Assembly (NCBI GenBank): GCA_964475415.1
Contig: CAYYWZ010000055.1
Span: 1-27,066 of the forward strand
Direction of reading: 5' to 3'
Length of the DNA stretch: 27,066 nucleotides
From: CALCMJ01 sp964475415
GTDB taxonomy: Bacteria > Bacteroidota > Bacteroidia > Chitinophagales > Saprospiraceae
In this document: positions 1 to 6,194 of the stretch, piece by piece
Position numbering within the stretch: the first letter of the stretch is position 1
Layout: each line of letters starts with the position of its first letter
The notes under the pieces: generated by a model
Seen by the model: only the letters and a program-made list of their open reading frames with translations
Told to the model about the DNA's origin: nothing
Database searches by the model: none
Made by a program: the position numbers and the translations under genes

Positions 1-1730
1 TTACTATAACTTATCTGGAAGGCATTAGTAGTAGAGAATTCATAACTAAAATGTGCACTAGGAAATAGATTTGTATAGCTCCTATCATTTACTTCGTTAG
101 TCTGCTCTAGTTCAGTAAGAACCTCCGAGTGTTCCAGCCTTAAGCCCACTTGGTAAGAAAGTTTGTTTTTCTTATTCCCATAAATAGCATAGGCAGCATA
201 TACATCTTCATCGTAATTAAAGTTATTACTGAGGTCATCTATATTTTCCCATATCTCATTATTGACAAACTCCTCCACTAGATAATTATTATCTATACCA
301 CGTAGATTAGCTCTTAGGCCTATTTCATATTTTCCTTCCTCACCTATAGGGTTAATGTAATCTAGTTGGAATAAGATATTTTTTTGACTTTCTGTGTTAC
401 CAGACCTTTGGTTCAGGGGAGGAATACCTGAAGGAACATTTATTGCAGAAAAGAAACTTTCTTCGAAGATAGAATTTTCGTTTTCTGTTTCATCTCTGTA
501 TTGTATAGTCGCAGTTAACTCTTTGCCGCTATCATCTAACCTATTGGTATATAATAAACTATAGTCTAGTCTGTTTTCATTTTCTTTCTCGATGTCAGTT
601 CTTGCAGTAAATAGTGATAGCTCCCTATCTGAACGATTATTGAGACCTGTATAATCTTCATAATTAAGTAAGGTAAAATTATCATCATTACTAATCCTAT
701 AGGTTATACTACCTGTAAGGGTTTGGTTTTCGCTGATGGAGTAATCCATTCCACCACTAAAATTATGAGATAGGGAATTTCTGTTAATATCTCTGAACTG
801 ATCAGAATAGAAAATAGAATCTCCTATAATACGTTCCTGTAACCTTGTTCCACCACCTGGTCCTGTTCTTTTATTTATACCATAAGTTGCAAAAAAGTTA
901 GTAGCGCCATTTCTATAGTTCCCAGTATAGCTCATGCCATATTCTGTAGGGGTGCCTAGATTTACACCTATGACAGAATTATAGCCCTTCTTTTTATCTT
1001 TTTTTAGGACAATATTGATAATCCCAGCCATTCCTTCTGCTTCATACTTAGCAGATGGATTTGTTATGACTTCTACCTTGTCTATCATGTTAGCTGGAAG
1101 TTGACGTAGACCATTTGCATTATCTACACTTACTAGACCAGAAGGTCGCCCATCTATAAGTATCCGTACATTTCCACTGCCTCGGAGACTTACATTGCCG
1201 TCTATATCTACTGCTACTGAGGGGACATTATCTAAAACTTCATCTGCAGATCCACCTTTATTAGCTAGATCTTGTCCTACATTGAATACTTTTTTGTCAA
1301 GCGAAAATTGAGTTTCACTTTTTTCGGCTCTTATTTCTACTTGGGATAGGGTGTAGCTATCGGTTGATAGATATATGACTCCTAGGTCTACACGCTTTTT
1401 TCCTTTTTCAAGAGGTATAGTCTCTATCGTTGTAGCTTCATAAGATATATATTCTATAATAGCATAGCTAGGACCAGGTCTTACCTCTATGGAAAATTTC
1501 CCATCATCATCTGTAAGGCCACCACCGATAAGACTAGAGTCTTTTTTGGAAAATATAGATATAGAACTGTAAGGAAGCGGCTCTTCTGTATTACTATCTA
1601 ATACGACTCCAGACACCTTAGGCTTTTGTCTATCTCCACCGCCTGATCTCTTGCCTTTTCGGTTATTGGAATCCTGTGCAGTAAGCCCTAAAGTCATTAC
1701 GGTAAGAAACAATAGAATAAGATATCGCAT
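1..1730 (-). CDS. TonB-dependent receptor / outer-membrane beta-barrel protein (3' end beyond the window)
   Basis: The reading frame is open from an ATG at 1730-1728 to the left edge, giving 576 residues without the C-terminus. A signal peptide (MRYLILLFLTVMTLGLTAQ) is followed by a short basic Gly-rich linker, a carboxypeptidase-regulatory-like domain at about residues 36-125 (VSGVVLDSNTEEPLPYSSI), and a plug domain at about 126-240 with the motifs DEVLDNVPSVAVDIDGNVSL and GSGNVRILIDGRPSGL, then IDKVEVITNPSAKYEAEG. The rest is beta-barrel with alternating aromatic and polar strands. This layout fits the Bacteroidota outer-membrane beta-barrel family near PF14905, which is related to TonB-dependent receptors. 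No TonB box is obvious and no SusD partner is visible, so the transported substrate is unknown; some members of this family may not be transporters. It is divergent from the CAP protein gene and shares its first 18 coding bases with that gene. Confidence 0.88.
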   Translation of the reverse strand, partial: MRYLILLFLTVMTLGLTAQDSNNRKGKRSGGGDRQKPKVSGVVLDSNTEEPLPYSSISIFSKKDSSLIGGGLTDDDGKFSIEVRPGPSYAIIEYISYEATTIETIPLEKGKKRVDLGVIYLSTDSYTLSQVEIRAEKSETQFSLDKKVFNVGQDLANKGGSADEVLDNVPSVAVDIDGNVSLRGSGNVRILIDGRPSGLVSVDNANGLRQLPANMIDKVEVITNPSAKYEAEGMAGIINIVLKKDKKKGYNSVIGVNLGTPTEYGMSYTGNYRNGATNFFATYGINKRTGPGGGTRLQERIIGDSIFYSDQFRDINRNSLSHNFSGGMDYSISENQTLTGSITYRISNDDNFTLLNYEDYTGLNNRSDRELSLFTARTDIEKENENRLDYSLLYTNRLDDSGKELTATIQYRDETENENSIFEESFFSAINVPSGIPPLNQRSGNTESQKNILFQLDYINPIGEEGKYEIGLRANLRGIDNNYLVEEFVNNEIWENIDDLSNNFNYDEDVYAAYAIYGNKKNKLSYQVGLRLEHSEVLTELEQTNEVNDRSYTNLFPSAHFSYEFSTTNAFQISYS

Positions 1731-1945
1731 TAGATAAGTTTACTTTAATATGATCATCAATTAAGATTAGATGAAGTTATATATAAAAGGTTTAATCTAT
1801 CCGTGATAAATATTATAAAATTAAATCATCAAGCTTAAATACTGTATCATCAAGACTTTTATTCTTTTTTTAACTAAATGGAATCTGCTTTTTTATAATT
1901 TACATAAAATACTACCGTTTATTATTTATGCGATATCTTATTCTA
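1713..1945. repeat. 18-bp inverted repeat formed by the first six codons of two divergent genes
   Basis: The minus-strand receptor gene (1730 down to 1713) and the plus-strand CAP gene (1928-1945) both begin ATGCGATATCTTATTCTA, encoding MRYLIL. The identity stops at base 19 and is poor upstream of the ATG. The two arms flank a 197-bp intergenic region. Confidence 0.85.
1825..1854. promoter_or_regulatory. Tandem 9-bp direct repeats, possible operator in divergent promoter region
   Basis: ATCATCAAG occurs at 1825-1833 and again at 1846-1854 with a 12-bp spacer, a 21-bp period that places both sites on the same helix face. A third ATCATCAA lies at 1753-1760. The 9+12+9 layout is the one known for LytTR-type response regulator sites, although the bases (CTTGATGAT on the other strand) match that consensus only in part. 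It lies between the two divergent genes and may serve either one. No convincing TAnnTTTG promoter element was found in this intergenic region. Confidence 0.35.
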
Positions 1946-2452
1946 CTACTTACAATACTTCCATCATTATCTTACGGACAGCGTAAAGTACTCTCTGATA
2001 CGCGTGTTACTATCGATTATATGGTACAAAGTGTCAACGCAATAAGAGTAAAGGGTTGTAACTGCGGAGGAAAAATTATGCCTCCGGTACAAGAGGTAAA
2101 ATGGAATGACAACCTTGTAGAATCTGCTAGAATTCATGCAAAGCAGATGCATAAGTTCAATTTCTTCAGCCATATTGGAGTTGATGGATCAGATGTAGCT
2201 GATAAGATGGATAGAGTAGGGTATAGATGGCAATTTGCTGGAGAGAACCTAGGAGAAGGCCAGTGGACATTCGATCAGGTTATGGAAGATTGGTTAGAAA
2301 GTCCTAGTCATTGCAGATTATTGATGGATGAGAGAATGGAAGATATGGGCATTTCTAGAATGGGGAAATATTGGGTACAGCATTTTGGTAAGACCCTACC
2401 AAGCAATGCTAAAAGAAAGAAAATAAAATATAGTAATAGAAGTCGAGGATAA
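1928..2452 (+). CDS. Secreted CAP-domain (SCP/PR-1/YkwD-like) protein
   Basis: This 174-residue protein has a signal peptide (residues 1-18, ending SYGQ), a short Cys-containing region (CNCGG, residues 44-48), and a CAP domain from about 58 to 155. The hallmark CAP residues are visible: H82 in FFSHIG, E106 in the AGENLGEG motif, E120 in VMEDW and H128 in SPSHCRLLM, followed by GISRMGKYWVQHFGK. Bacterial CAP proteins are extracellular or periplasmic, and their biochemical role is mostly unsettled, so no substrate is proposed. A basic tail (KRKKIKYSNRSRG) follows the domain. The start ATG is preceded by an A/T-rich leader as usual in this phylum. The gene is divergent from the receptor gene and ends in a terminator shared with the convergent HPF gene. 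Confidence 0.9.
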   Translation: MRYLILLLTILPSLSYGQRKVLSDTRVTIDYMVQSVNAIRVKGCNCGGKIMPPVQEVKWNDNLVESARIHAKQMHKFNFFSHIGVDGSDVADKMDRVGYRWQFAGENLGEGQWTFDQVMEDWLESPSHCRLLMDERMEDMGISRMGKYWVQHFGKTLPSNAKRKKIKYSNRSRG

Positions 2453-2471
2453 TAGAAATTTTATACTTGTA

Positions 2472-2509
2472 AAAAAAAATGGCTGCCTTTATAGACAGCC
2501 ATTTTTTTT
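2472..2509. terminator. Bidirectional terminator between CAP and HPF genes
   Basis: A GGCTG/CAGCC stem (2481-2485 and 2496-2500) is extended by an A-tract on the left pairing with a T-tract on the right. It can therefore end transcripts from both sides. Its T-tract runs into the stop codon of the minus-strand HPF gene at 2508-2510. Confidence 0.85.
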
Positions 2510-2807
2510 AGCGTTTGTTGAACCTTACATCTTTATATTTCATTACTTGTTTTCTCAGCTTACTGAAGCATTCTTTAAGAGCAGTTTCTAAGGTTTTATT
2601 CATACTCGATGCGAAAACATCTTTACCCTTTAGCTGCAATCTTACTTCTGTTATAACGGAGGCATTTTTATCATCTTCCTTAGTAACAAAAATACTAGCC
2701 TGGGAGATGAAGGGGTATTTTGAACTAAATTTGGAAATTTGATTTTGGATAAATTTCTCTGTTCTTTCATAGCTTGAAAAGCCGCTTACTTGCATTGTTA
2801 TATCCAT
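2508..2807 (-). CDS. hpf: Ribosome hibernation promoting factor, short HPF/RaiA family
   Basis: The 99-residue protein has the beta-alpha-beta-beta-beta-alpha layout of the HPF/RaiA (S30AE) family: an N-terminal strand (MDITMQVSGF), helix 1 with EKFIQNQISKFSSKY, a strand with SQASIFVTKED, a strand with VITEVRLQLKGKDVFAS, and the C-terminal helix TLETALKECFSKLRKQVMKY. Length and sequence match the short form common in Bacteroidota; the long-form C-terminal dimerisation domain is absent. Members bind the small ribosomal subunit in the decoding centre and help inactivate ribosomes in stationary phase. The gene stands alone on the minus strand, convergent with the CAP gene and divergent from the small HTH gene. 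Its stop codon is inside the terminator T-tract. Confidence 0.85.
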   Translation of the reverse strand: MDITMQVSGFSSYERTEKFIQNQISKFSSKYPFISQASIFVTKEDDKNASVITEVRLQLKGKDVFASSMNKTLETALKECFSKLRKQVMKYKDVRFNKR

Positions 2808-2834
2808 TAATATAAAAATTTAGTTAGGAAATAT

Positions 2835-2850
2835 GTACATCTCTGTGTAC
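2835..2850. other. Small hairpin upstream of hpf
   Basis: GTACA at 2835-2839 and TGTAC at 2846-2850 form a 5-bp stem with a 6-base loop. It starts 28 bases before the hpf start codon, so it may lie in the hpf leader RNA. Function unknown; it could be chance in A/T-rich DNA. Confidence 0.25.
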
Positions 2851-2880
2851 TACTATAAGATACATAATCTTCAACTGATA

Positions 2881-2938
2881 GTCAAGGTCACATAAGTGAT
2901 TTCACTAGCTATATTAAGAAAAAACTTATAGCCTTGAC
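2881..2938. other. Nested inverted repeats that could fold into a branched structure
   Basis: The outer arms GTCAAGG (2881-2887) and CCTTGAC (2932-2938) pair perfectly. Inside are a 12-bp near-palindrome AGTGATTTCACT (2895-2906) and a second hairpin made of CTAT plus AAG (2909-2912, 2916-2918) with CTT plus ATAG (2925-2931), closed by a run of six A. On the plus strand this gives a three-way-junction-like fold between hpf and the HTH gene. Whether it acts as RNA or as protein-binding DNA is not known. Confidence 0.3.
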
Positions 2939-2996
2939 ATAAAGGGCATTTAGTATAAAATAATAAGAATTATCGGTGAACAATTTTAAGAATCGA

Positions 2997-3020
2997 TTTA
3001 CTATTCTTAGGAATAGTAAA
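2997..3020. promoter_or_regulatory. 24-bp palindrome on the start codon of the small HTH gene, probable operator
   Basis: Arms TTTACTATTC (2997-3006) and GAATAGTAAA (3011-3020) are perfect inverted repeats around a 4-base centre TTAG. The right arm contains the first base of the ATG. The gene just downstream encodes a small HTH protein, so autoregulation by binding here is likely. In RNA the same arms would form a 10-bp hairpin hiding the start codon. A near-complete single arm (TTACTATTC) recurs at 3320-3328. Confidence 0.55.
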
Positions 3021-3256
3021 TGAATGTCAAACTCTCCAAACATGAGAATATTTCATTTGAAATTGACTTCAAACAGTTTTTTGATTATTATAAAGTGATA
3101 AATTCTAAACACTTGGAAAAAAGAATAGGTATGAATGAGTCTCTTCTTTCTCAATATGTTAATGGAAAGAAAAACCCATCTAAAAAACAAGTAGAACGAA
3201 TTATTGATGGATTACATCAAATAGGAAAGGAATTAACAGAGTTAATATTAGTCTAA
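3020..3256 (+). CDS. Small XRE-like helix-turn-helix DNA-binding protein
   Basis: The 78-residue protein carries a helix-turn-helix at about residues 30-62: helix HLEKRIG, turn MNES, recognition helix LLSQYVNGKKNPSKKQVERI, then a C-terminal helix IDGLHQIGKELTEL. The segment SQYVNGKKNPS is the typical end of an XRE/Cro-type recognition helix. The N-terminal 29 residues have no clear family signature. An in-frame stop lies directly before the ATG, so the start is fixed. The palindrome over the start codon suggests the protein represses its own synthesis. There is no toxin or kinase partner next to it, and the target genes are unknown; the downstream thioredoxin-like gene is one candidate because a half-site lies upstream of it. 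Confidence 0.75.
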   Translation: MNVKLSKHENISFEIDFKQFFDYYKVINSKHLEKRIGMNESLLSQYVNGKKNPSKKQVERIIDGLHQIGKELTELILV

Positions 3257-3328
3257 AAAATGATTTGTTATGACTTATTTCTGATGTAAGTGAGCGGGTA
3301 TTCAATTGTTATAGTTTTCTTACTATTC

Positions 3329-3349
3329 CCTATTTTTATACTAAATAGG
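3329..3349 (+). terminator. Weak hairpin after the HTH gene
   Basis: CCTATTT (3329-3335) and AAATAGG (3343-3349) form a 7-bp stem with a 7-base loop. A T-rich but interrupted stretch follows, so terminator activity is uncertain. Confidence 0.35.
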
Positions 3350-3462
3350 TCTTAATTATCTTTCTTTGAAGAACTCTTTTGTTGCAGAAACACTTAATCT
3401 GTTGTATAAAAGATGTTTTGTTAAGAAAAAATGTTTGATATTTGTATAAATAAATAAATAAT

Positions 3463-3978
3463 ATGAAATCTATAAGTATGATAAGATATATGTTCAGTTT
3501 GTCATTTGTGTTGTTTTTGAGTTTAAGCGTGTCTGCTCAGAGTGATTACAAAGCTGGGAATGAGGGATGGTTAGTTAATCTAGAAGAAGCGTATGATCAG
3601 TCAAAGAAAACAGGAAAACCTATACTAGCTAACTTTACTGGAAGCGACTGGTGTGGATGGTGTAAAAGATTAACCAAAAGTGTTTTTGTAAAAGATGAGT
3701 TCAAAACTTGGGCATCAGATAATGTTATACTTCTAGAGCTCGATTATCCTAGAAGAACAAAAGTGCCTCAAGATATAAAGCAACAAAATGCAGGCTTACA
3801 GCAGGCTTTTAAAATTAGAGGATTTCCAACAATCTGGGTTTTTAACCTTGATAAGGATGCAGAAGGGAAATGGGAGATAGATGCCTTTGGTAAAACGGGA
3901 TATACTAAAACGCCTGGAGAATTTACATCTGGTATAGATAAGATGATTGCGAGAAAGAAAGCAGCACAAGGAGAATAA
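3463..3978 (+). CDS. Exported thioredoxin-like protein (thioredoxin_7 type, CGWC)
   Basis: A signal peptide (about residues 1-26, ending SVSAQ) leads a thioredoxin fold of about 130 residues. The active site is SDWCGWCKRL with C64 and C67, preceded by the strand KPILANFTG. The cis-proline is P122 in IRGFPTIWVFNLD. The protein is 171 residues long, normal for a single-domain periplasmic thioredoxin with an N-terminal YDQSKKTGKPI helix as in the thioredoxin_7/DUF255-like group. It probably exchanges disulfides in the periplasm or keeps secreted Cys-rich proteins reduced. It is a monocistronic gene; no cytochrome maturation or DsbD gene is nearby. A Cys-rich giant secreted protein is encoded 2.3 kb downstream, but a functional link is only speculation. 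Confidence 0.85.
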   Translation: MKSISMIRYMFSLSFVLFLSLSVSAQSDYKAGNEGWLVNLEEAYDQSKKTGKPILANFTGSDWCGWCKRLTKSVFVKDEFKTWASDNVILLELDYPRRTKVPQDIKQQNAGLQQAFKIRGFPTIWVFNLDKDAEGKWEIDAFGKTGYTKTPGEFTSGIDKMIARKKAAQGE

Positions 3979-4000
3979 GATTTCAATAAAAAAAATATAA

Positions 4001-4036
4001 GAGGCTGTCCCGAAAGAGATGGCCTTTTTCTTTTTT
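4001..4036 (+). terminator. Rho-independent terminator after the thioredoxin-like gene
   Basis: AGGCTGTC (4002-4009) pairs with GATGGCCT (4018-4025) with two G-U pairs, closed by CCGAAAGA, and is followed by an almost unbroken T-tract to 4036. Confidence 0.8.
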
Positions 4037-4091
4037 ATGGCACCAGATCAGCTATAGTCTAAGACATAAATCAGATAAATTTGTATATCAG

Positions 4092-4184
4092 CGTTCAAAG
4101 TAGGCTGTGCCTACGACTCCAGAAACTAATTCAATAGTTCTAACAGTTAGGAAAATAAGTCGTAGGCAAAGCGTATTACAAACC
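4092..4184. repeat. REPIN-like palindromic repeat, copy 1
   Basis: The element is 93 bp. Its left end holds a short hairpin GTAGGC-TGT-GCCTAC (4100-4114). Its right end holds the same hairpin in inverted orientation, here decayed (GTAGGC at 4162-4167 with GCGTAT at 4171-4176). Outer flanks GTTCAAA and ACAAACC complete the imperfect terminal inverted repeat. Two inverted REP hairpins separated by a spacer is the layout of REPINs, short elements moved by REP-associated tyrosine transposases elsewhere in the genome. It sits between convergent gene ends. Confidence 0.7.
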
Positions 4185-4212
4185 ATTGATTCTTTATCAT
4201 CATTTACGATTC

Positions 4213-4306
4213 CGTTCAAAGTAGGCTGTGCCTACGATGCTAGAGACCAGTATAATAATTTTTAGTGATAAGGAATATAAGGCGTAGGCGGAGCCTACTA
4301 CAAACC
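4213..4306. repeat. REPIN-like palindromic repeat, copy 2
   Basis: This 94-bp element is a second copy in the same orientation, 28 bp after copy 1. Both of its hairpins are intact: GTAGGC-TGT-GCCTAC at 4221-4235 and GTAGGC-GGA-GCCTAC at 4284-4298. The ends match copy 1 closely while the inner spacer has diverged, as expected if only the hairpins are under constraint. Together the two copies fill most of the 363-bp gap between the thioredoxin-like gene and hmgA; nothing else was seen there apart from the terminator. Confidence 0.72.
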
Positions 4307-4341
4307 TTTAATTATAAAAATATTTTCTGCAGAATATGCAA

Positions 4342-5493
4342 CTACAACCAACTCTTATAATAATCCTTATCCTCGATGTGTACAGCTTCCGTTGTCATCA
4401 GTAAAGGTTTGAATGTATCAACCATTACCGCAAGCTCATGTGTTTCTTTAGCACCTATACTTTTTTCTACTGTTCCCGGATGAGGCCCATGTGGTATGCC
4501 ACCTGGATGTAAAGTGATCATCCCTCTCTCCACATGTTTTCTACTCATAAAGTCTCCATCTACATAATAGAGCACCTCATCACTATCTATGTTACTGTGA
4601 TTATAAGGAGCAGGAATAGACTGAGGATGATAATCAAATAATCGAGGACAGAAAGAACAGATTACAAAATTCCTTGCAGAGAAGGTCTGGTGCACCGGTG
4701 GTGGCTGGTGTATCCTCCCCGTAATAGGTTCGAAGTTGTGTATAGAAAATGCATAAGGATATACATAACCGTCCCAACCTACTACATCGAATGGATGTGC
4801 TAGGTAGTGATAAGGGTACATGTTATCTTGTTTTTTTATAAAGAGTTTGTAATCTCCTTTTTCGTCATGTGATTCTAGTTCACTAGGTTTTCTGATATCA
4901 CGCTCACAAAAAGGGGAGTGCTCTAGCAGCTGGCCAAATTTGTTTCGATAACGATTTGGTGTAACGATAGCACTATAGGATTCTACTATAAATAATCTAT
5001 TATCGCTTGTGTCAAAATGCATCTGATATATGGTGCCTCTAGGAATAACGAGGTAGTCACCATATCCAAATTTTAGATTGCCATACATGGTTTTTAGTGT
5101 ACCGCTACCTTCATGAACAAATATGCATTCGTCCGCATCTGCATTTTTAAAGAAGTAATCTTCCATACTATTCCTAGGAGCTGCAAGAATAATTTTGCAA
5201 TCACTATTGACAAGTACTGCCTTTCTACTTTCCAGATAATCGTCTTGTGACGCAATAGAGAAACCACTAAGCGATCTATGCTTCAGTTGCTTATCGTGTA
5301 TGGTAGTAGGTGCAACAGAATATGGATCAGCTATCTGTACAATCTGCGTTGGCGGATGTGCATGATACAATATAGAGTATAAGTCACTGAAACCTTCGGT
5401 ACTAAATAGTTGCTCACTATATAGGCTACCGTCAGGTTTTCTAAACTGCGTGTGTCTTTTCTGTGGAATATTTCCTAGCGTATAATAGTGCAT
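4342..5493 (-). CDS. hmgA: Homogentisate 1,2-dioxygenase
   Basis: This 383-residue enzyme opens the ring of homogentisate to maleylacetoacetate with O2 and Fe(II), the central step of tyrosine and phenylalanine breakdown in the cytoplasm. The N-terminus (LGNIPQKRHTQFRKPDGSLY) matches bacterial family members. The expected iron ligands are present by alignment of motifs with the human enzyme: H299 in PYNHSN, E306 in DSDEVLYY and H335 in GGIPHGPHPG. The cupin strand signature EGSGTLKTMYGNLKFGYGDY is at 128-147. The length is near that of the shorter bacterial forms. It follows the MarR gene by 4 bp, so the two are surely co-transcribed, with the regulator first. The neighbouring pathway genes (4-hydroxyphenylpyruvate dioxygenase, fumarylacetoacetase) are not in the window. 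It ends with a TAG stop. Confidence 0.93.
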   Translation of the reverse strand: MHYYTLGNIPQKRHTQFRKPDGSLYSEQLFSTEGFSDLYSILYHAHPPTQIVQIADPYSVAPTTIHDKQLKHRSLSGFSIASQDDYLESRKAVLVNSDCKIILAAPRNSMEDYFFKNADADECIFVHEGSGTLKTMYGNLKFGYGDYLVIPRGTIYQMHFDTSDNRLFIVESYSAIVTPNRYRNKFGQLLEHSPFCERDIRKPSELESHDEKGDYKLFIKKQDNMYPYHYLAHPFDVVGWDGYVYPYAFSIHNFEPITGRIHQPPPVHQTFSARNFVICSFCPRLFDYHPQSIPAPYNHSNIDSDEVLYYVDGDFMSRKHVERGMITLHPGGIPHGPHPGTVEKSIGAKETHELAVMVDTFKPLLMTTEAVHIEDKDYYKSWL

Positions 5494-5497
5494 AAGT

Positions 5498-5944
5498 TTA
5501 TTTTATGTTATTGTAAATTGTAATCATGGTTTCTTCTAGGGCATTCAGTTTCTGTTTGCTTATACCTTTAAATATTTTTCTTCTAAGTGCGCGTATATCT
5601 TGTTCTAGAGATGTAACAAGTTTGCCTCCCTTAGCGGTTAGTCTGATAAGTTGTCTTCTTCTATCCTCCTTATCTTCTTTTCTAGTTATAATTTTTTTCT
5701 TTACAAGTAGATCTATCATTCTAGTTAAGCTAGCCTTATCTTTGCTTGTTCTTTCTGCTAAGTCTTTTTGAGACATATGTCCATGCTGCGATAAGGAATC
5801 TATAATAACCCACTGGTCTACAGTAATGCCTGCTTTATTATCAGATAGAATATTAGAGAAGGCTTGCTTCATCTTTTTTACAGATCTATCTATTATAATT
5901 CCTTCTATGTAAGAAGAAGGTGCAGCTTTTAATTTAGATGACAT
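5498..5944 (-). CDS. MarR-family transcriptional regulator of the homogentisate operon
   Basis: The chosen ATG at 5944-5942 gives 148 residues (MSSKLKAAPSSYI...). An upstream in-frame extension to 5995 would need a TTG start and would include the presumed promoter, so it was rejected. The winged HTH shows the MarR pattern: helix QWVIIDSLSQHGHMSQKDLA, recognition helix DKASLTRMIDLLVKKKIITR, and the wing EDKEDRRRQLIRLTAKG, where the D-x-R-R motif is conserved. The C-terminal helix is for dimerisation. Being the first gene of an operon with hmgA, it probably senses homogentisate or another aromatic acid and represses both genes; that effector is inferred only from context. An inverted repeat TAGTTG-N6-CAACTA lies 6 bp before its start codon. 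Confidence 0.9.
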   Translation of the reverse strand: MSSKLKAAPSSYIEGIIIDRSVKKMKQAFSNILSDNKAGITVDQWVIIDSLSQHGHMSQKDLAERTSKDKASLTRMIDLLVKKKIITRKEDKEDRRRQLIRLTAKGGKLVTSLEQDIRALRRKIFKGISKQKLNALEETMITIYNNIK

Positions 5945-5949
5945 GACAA

Positions 5950-5967
5950 TAGTTGTTGTATCAACTA
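5950..5967. promoter_or_regulatory. Probable MarR operator
   Basis: TAGTTG (5950-5955) and CAACTA (5962-5967) form an inverted repeat with 6 bp between the arms, typical in size for MarR dimers. It lies directly before the MarR start codon and overlaps the candidate -7 element and the expected transcription start, which would allow repression by blocking RNA polymerase. Confidence 0.55.
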
Positions 5968-5996
5968 AATTAGAAAATTTTAAGTATAATAACAAA
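5965..5996 (-). promoter_or_regulatory. Candidate Bacteroidota-type promoter for marR-hmgA
   Basis: On the minus strand TTTG (5996-5993) is followed after 20 bp by TAATTTAG (5972-5965), a 5-of-6 match to the conserved positions of the -7 consensus TAnnTTTG. The spacing suits the Bacteroidota housekeeping sigma factor. A start a few bases further on would lie inside the inverted repeat. Confidence 0.4.
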
Positions 5997-6105
5997 TTGT
6001 AAAAAATAAATATGATTTATTATAAATAGTATAGGAATTACATTACAAAAATATTTATGCTAAAATTACCATTGCCTATTCGCTGCTTCGTAAAATATTT
6101 GCGTC

Positions 6106-6113
6106 TATATTTG
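6106..6113 (+). promoter_or_regulatory. -7 promoter element upstream of the 1501-aa secreted protein
   Basis: TATATTTG matches TAnnTTTG exactly. A clear -33 TTTG at the right distance was not found. If active, the leader RNA would be about 110 bases long and would include the hairpin at 6176-6194. Confidence 0.4.
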
Positions 6114-6175
6114 TAGCTGACGAAGACAAGAATATCCCCATTTTAAGTTTTCCCCCCATTTTTTAGTCTGAACAC

Positions 6176-6194
6176 GACCCTGTATTCCAGGGTC
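6176..6194 (+). promoter_or_regulatory. Perfect hairpin in the presumed leader of the 1501-aa protein gene
   Basis: GACCCTG (6176-6182) and CAGGGTC (6188-6194) form a 7-bp G/C-rich stem with loop TATTC, followed by a T-rich stretch with some A and C. It sits 37 bp before the start codon. It could be an attenuator-like terminator, a stabilising leader hairpin, or a protein-binding site. Two CCCCATTTT-type C-runs lie just before it (6136-6160). Confidence 0.5.

Noticed and set aside
4076..4083. TAAATTTG, an exact match to the -7 promoter consensus
   Set aside because: No -33 element at the right distance and no plus-strand gene downstream before the convergent hmgA; probably chance.
4092..4306. 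CRISPR array or insertion sequence
   Set aside because: Only two units, with internal inverted hairpins and no spacer-repeat alternation; no transposase frame. REPIN-like explains it better.
4324..4335. TTCTGCAGAA palindrome just after the hmgA stop
   Set aside because: A perfect 10-bp palindrome has no loop to form a terminator hairpin, and no regulated gene starts nearby; likely chance.
5526..5771. 81-codon plus-strand frame opposite the MarR gene
   Set aside because: Antisense shadow of a clear MarR domain, Leu/Ser-rich with no independent signal.
5945..5995. N-terminal extension of the MarR protein to 165 aa
   Set aside because: It needs a TTG start at 5995, and it would place the candidate promoter and operator inside the coding region. 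The ATG at 5944 gives a normal MarR length.
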